A DNA stretch of 64,000 bases from Pyropia yezoensis (Eukaryota > Rhodophyta > Bangiophyceae > Bangiales > Bangiaceae). This document shows positions 63,039-64,000 of this stretch, piece after piece. Location: NCBI GenBank assembly GCA_009829735.1, contig CM020620.1, positions 11,033,420 to 11,097,419 of the forward strand, written 5' to 3'. How positions within the stretch are numbered: position 1 is the first letter of the stretch; every line of letters begins with the position of its first letter. The notes under the pieces are model-generated. The model had not been told where the DNA came from and ran no database searches. It saw only the letters and a program-made list of their open reading frames with translations. The position numbers and the translations under genes are program-made.

Positions 63039-64000
63039 AGGGGCTCGCCAAGTTGGCGGAGCCCGAGAGTAACTGCGACCCTTACTCGGCGCCTTCGTAG
63101 TGGGTTGAGACTGGTAGTCCTCGAAAGCGGGCACAGCCATCACGATGGTCTTGTCCGGGGGCGGCGCAGTGTGGCGATCCACCCCCGGGGCATACGGGTA
63201 GTCCCCGATGCCCAACCTTTCTCGAAGTACCACACGGCCGTCGTGAAGTTGACGACCGACCCAGACGAACTGGCGAAGTGCGCAATCGTCCTTGGGCCCG
63301 CGGGTGGAGCGGCGCAACTTGTGCTCAATGCTCTCCCACTCGATGAACTTATGAAGACGGAGCATCTCCTCAAGTAGAGTGAATTGTCCTGATGAGCACC
63401 CCTCAGCAACTAGCTGAGGGGTGAGCTGTTCGAAACCTTGAATAAGCCGACGGGGAAGATGCCAGAGCATCCCCCGCCGCTGAACACAAGACACCCAGGT
63501 CGACGTGACCTCGAGGAGCCACTGGGTTGCCAACATGGCGAACACCAGGTGGTCGGGGCTAGCCACCAACGTGGTGGTGCCGAAGTGATCAATCAACCGG
63601 GGTAGCAACGCCGGAAACCCGTAGGGGACCTCAAGTTGAGGCCACCACTCGGGCTTCTTGGGGTAGTACTGCTCCTTACTAGCAGCGGACTGCTGCGGAA
63701 ACTCAAGTTGAGCCGAGGTCACCAAGTAGGGACCTCGCCGGAAGTCCTTCTCCATCCGCACATCCAAGTGATGAGTGTGCGGATCGACCTCGTGAAGGTA
63801 CGGGGAACGAGTTGTCACCGCGTCCCAAGTGAAGGTCGGCACGTCGCCGGGGCCCGGGGAAGCTCCCCCGCGGTCCACCATGGCCTTGGCCCGCTGCACG
63901 TCTTCGACTTCGTCCTCGTCCAGGAAGGCAAACTGGTCCGTCCTGAAGCCGGCAGGGAACCCGATCCTACGGGGATACTTCTCCCGTAGGTGGTCCCATA
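63039..64000 (-). CDS. unnamed helical-protein family, copy 2 (partial, off window end)
   Basis: One uninterrupted minus-strand frame is open from the window end down to the LTR junction. It encodes ...TDQFAFLDEDEVEDVQRAKA, then WDAVTTRSPYL, YYPKKPEWWPQL, DHLVFAMLATQWLLEVTSTW, RRGMLWHLPRRLIQ and DYPYAPGVDRH. It reads through both positions that are stops in the 4992-6110 copy. The C-terminus is cut by insertion of LTR B (last native codons near PPTWRAP). Upstream sequence is outside the window. No catalytic motif or membrane helix is seen. Preservation next to a decayed element suggests recent activity. Confidence 0.7.

Overview
The window reads as nuclear DNA of a GC-rich eukaryote with large, degenerate repeat content. 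The best clue to lineage is a tRNA-Ala(CGC) gene at 35165-35271. It becomes a regular 73-nt tRNA only if two introns are removed, one at the usual position 37/38 and one inside the D-loop. D-loop introns are known mainly from red algae. Long C/G runs, GC-rich triplet repeats, mostly single-exon genes and a chromodomain Ty3/Gypsy element fit a bangiophyte-like red alga. That assignment is inference, not proof.

Layout. 1-6740: a 0.5-kb repeat module, unassigned sequence, and a broken helical-protein gene (4992-6110) lying between two inverted copies of a 0.47-kb repeat. 6741-17286: a 10.5-kb Ty3/Gypsy chromovirus on the minus strand, with nearly identical LTRs, a TTTAC target duplication, gag, pol and an extra antisense ORF; its RNase H gene is split by another copy of the 0.47-kb repeat. 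17287-20890: a Ser/Pro-rich ORF followed by decayed sequence. 20.9-36.3 kb: mostly fragments or damaged copies of recognisable host-type genes (NUDT14-like Nudix, sulfotransferase, GIY-YIG nuclease, malonyl-CoA decarboxylase, Doa10/MARCH6-type RING-CH, endonuclease/exonuclease/phosphatase, UPF1-type helicase), with an 81-bp minisatellite, one intact four-TM gene and the tRNA. 36.3-43.8 kb: lower-GC DNA with no gene I can name, plus two simple-repeat blocks. 43.8-50.8 kb: two genes with the P-loop NTPase plus restriction-endonuclease-like nuclease architecture of Crinkler/RHS effectors; the second is interrupted by two in-frame TAG codons. 50.8-54.2 kb: extreme GC-rich low-complexity ORFs. 56.4-63.0 kb: a second, internally deleted chromovirus with a 1-kb TA-flanked inverted-repeat element inserted. 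63.0-64 kb: a second copy of the helical-protein gene, running off the window.

How parts connect. Both chromovirus copies carry the same 18-nt primer binding site. It is exactly complementary to the 3' end (with added CCA) of the tRNA-Ala encoded at 35165-35271, so this unusual intron-containing tRNA or an isoacceptor is the likely primer. Both copies also carry a converging antisense ORF that appears distantly related to the free-standing helical genes at 5 kb and 63 kb. In-frame TAG codons recur inside several otherwise coherent genes, while the genes that look complete end in TGA or TAA. Decay is the simplest explanation, but the bias deserves a check.
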